Assembly (NCBI GenBank): GCA_049487715.1
Contig: CP150547.1
Location: 62,001 to 126,000 of the forward strand
DNA: 64,000 bases
Direction of reading: 5' to 3'
Source: Pycnococcus provasolii
Lineage: Eukaryota; Chlorophyta; Pseudoscourfieldiophyceae; Pseudoscourfieldiales
Below: more notes on this DNA, generated by a model
What the model was told of the DNA's origin: nothing
The model's database searches: none
Seen by the model: the letters and a program-made list of their open reading frames with translations, nothing else
DNA letters: not shown here
How positions within the stretch are numbered: the stretch's first letter is position 1

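Noticed and set aside
61643-63963. Short minus-strand open frames over the right flank
   Set aside because: All lie opposite the continuous + strand frame, have no recognisable domain and no supporting signals.

Overview
This window is, in effect, a single coding region on the + strand, open at both ends. It encodes at least about 21,300 residues of one giant protein built from IPT/TIG-like (immunoglobulin-like, plexin, transcription-factor) beta-sandwich modules with paired cysteines. I see no second gene, no RNA gene, no mobile element, no promoter and no terminator. There is no intron, and no true start or stop codon of the gene lies in the window.

Layout. (1) 1-455: moderately GC sequence coding for diverged, single-copy IPT/TIG modules. 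(2) 456-61460: a head-to-tail tandem array of 41 complete units plus one partial unit, each 1,467 bp (489 codons) and nearly identical, GC-rich at third codon positions. (3) 61461-64000: diverged single-copy modules again (about nine complete ones), first AT-rich at third positions and then more balanced, still in frame at the window end. The array starts and stops at the same place in the module cycle as the flanks. It is therefore a homogenised stretch inside an older repeat protein, not a foreign insertion.

Each unit holds six modules of about 80 residues and ten cysteines. A 19-residue linker inside the unit exists in two very different versions (A and B) that switch from unit to unit; everything else differs by scattered point changes. 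The unit contains no asparagine, and no lysine except one in unit 2.

The frame is broken seven times between 11.05 and 27.23 kb. Every break adds bases and lies exactly where repeat copies differ from each other; several carry the bases of both variants side by side. I read these as consensus errors from mixing near-identical repeat copies during assembly, not as true frameshifts. Copy number in the array should be treated as provisional for the same reason.

Organism. A large, cysteine-paired, probably secreted or surface protein of IPT/TIG repeats, with dense CpG-containing codons (TCG, GCG) and no introns, suggests an intron-poor microbial eukaryote such as an alga or other protist. A bacterium with a giant surface protein cannot be excluded from sequence alone. 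The most likely role, by analogy only, is a very long extracellular or cell-surface filament, coat or adhesion protein.
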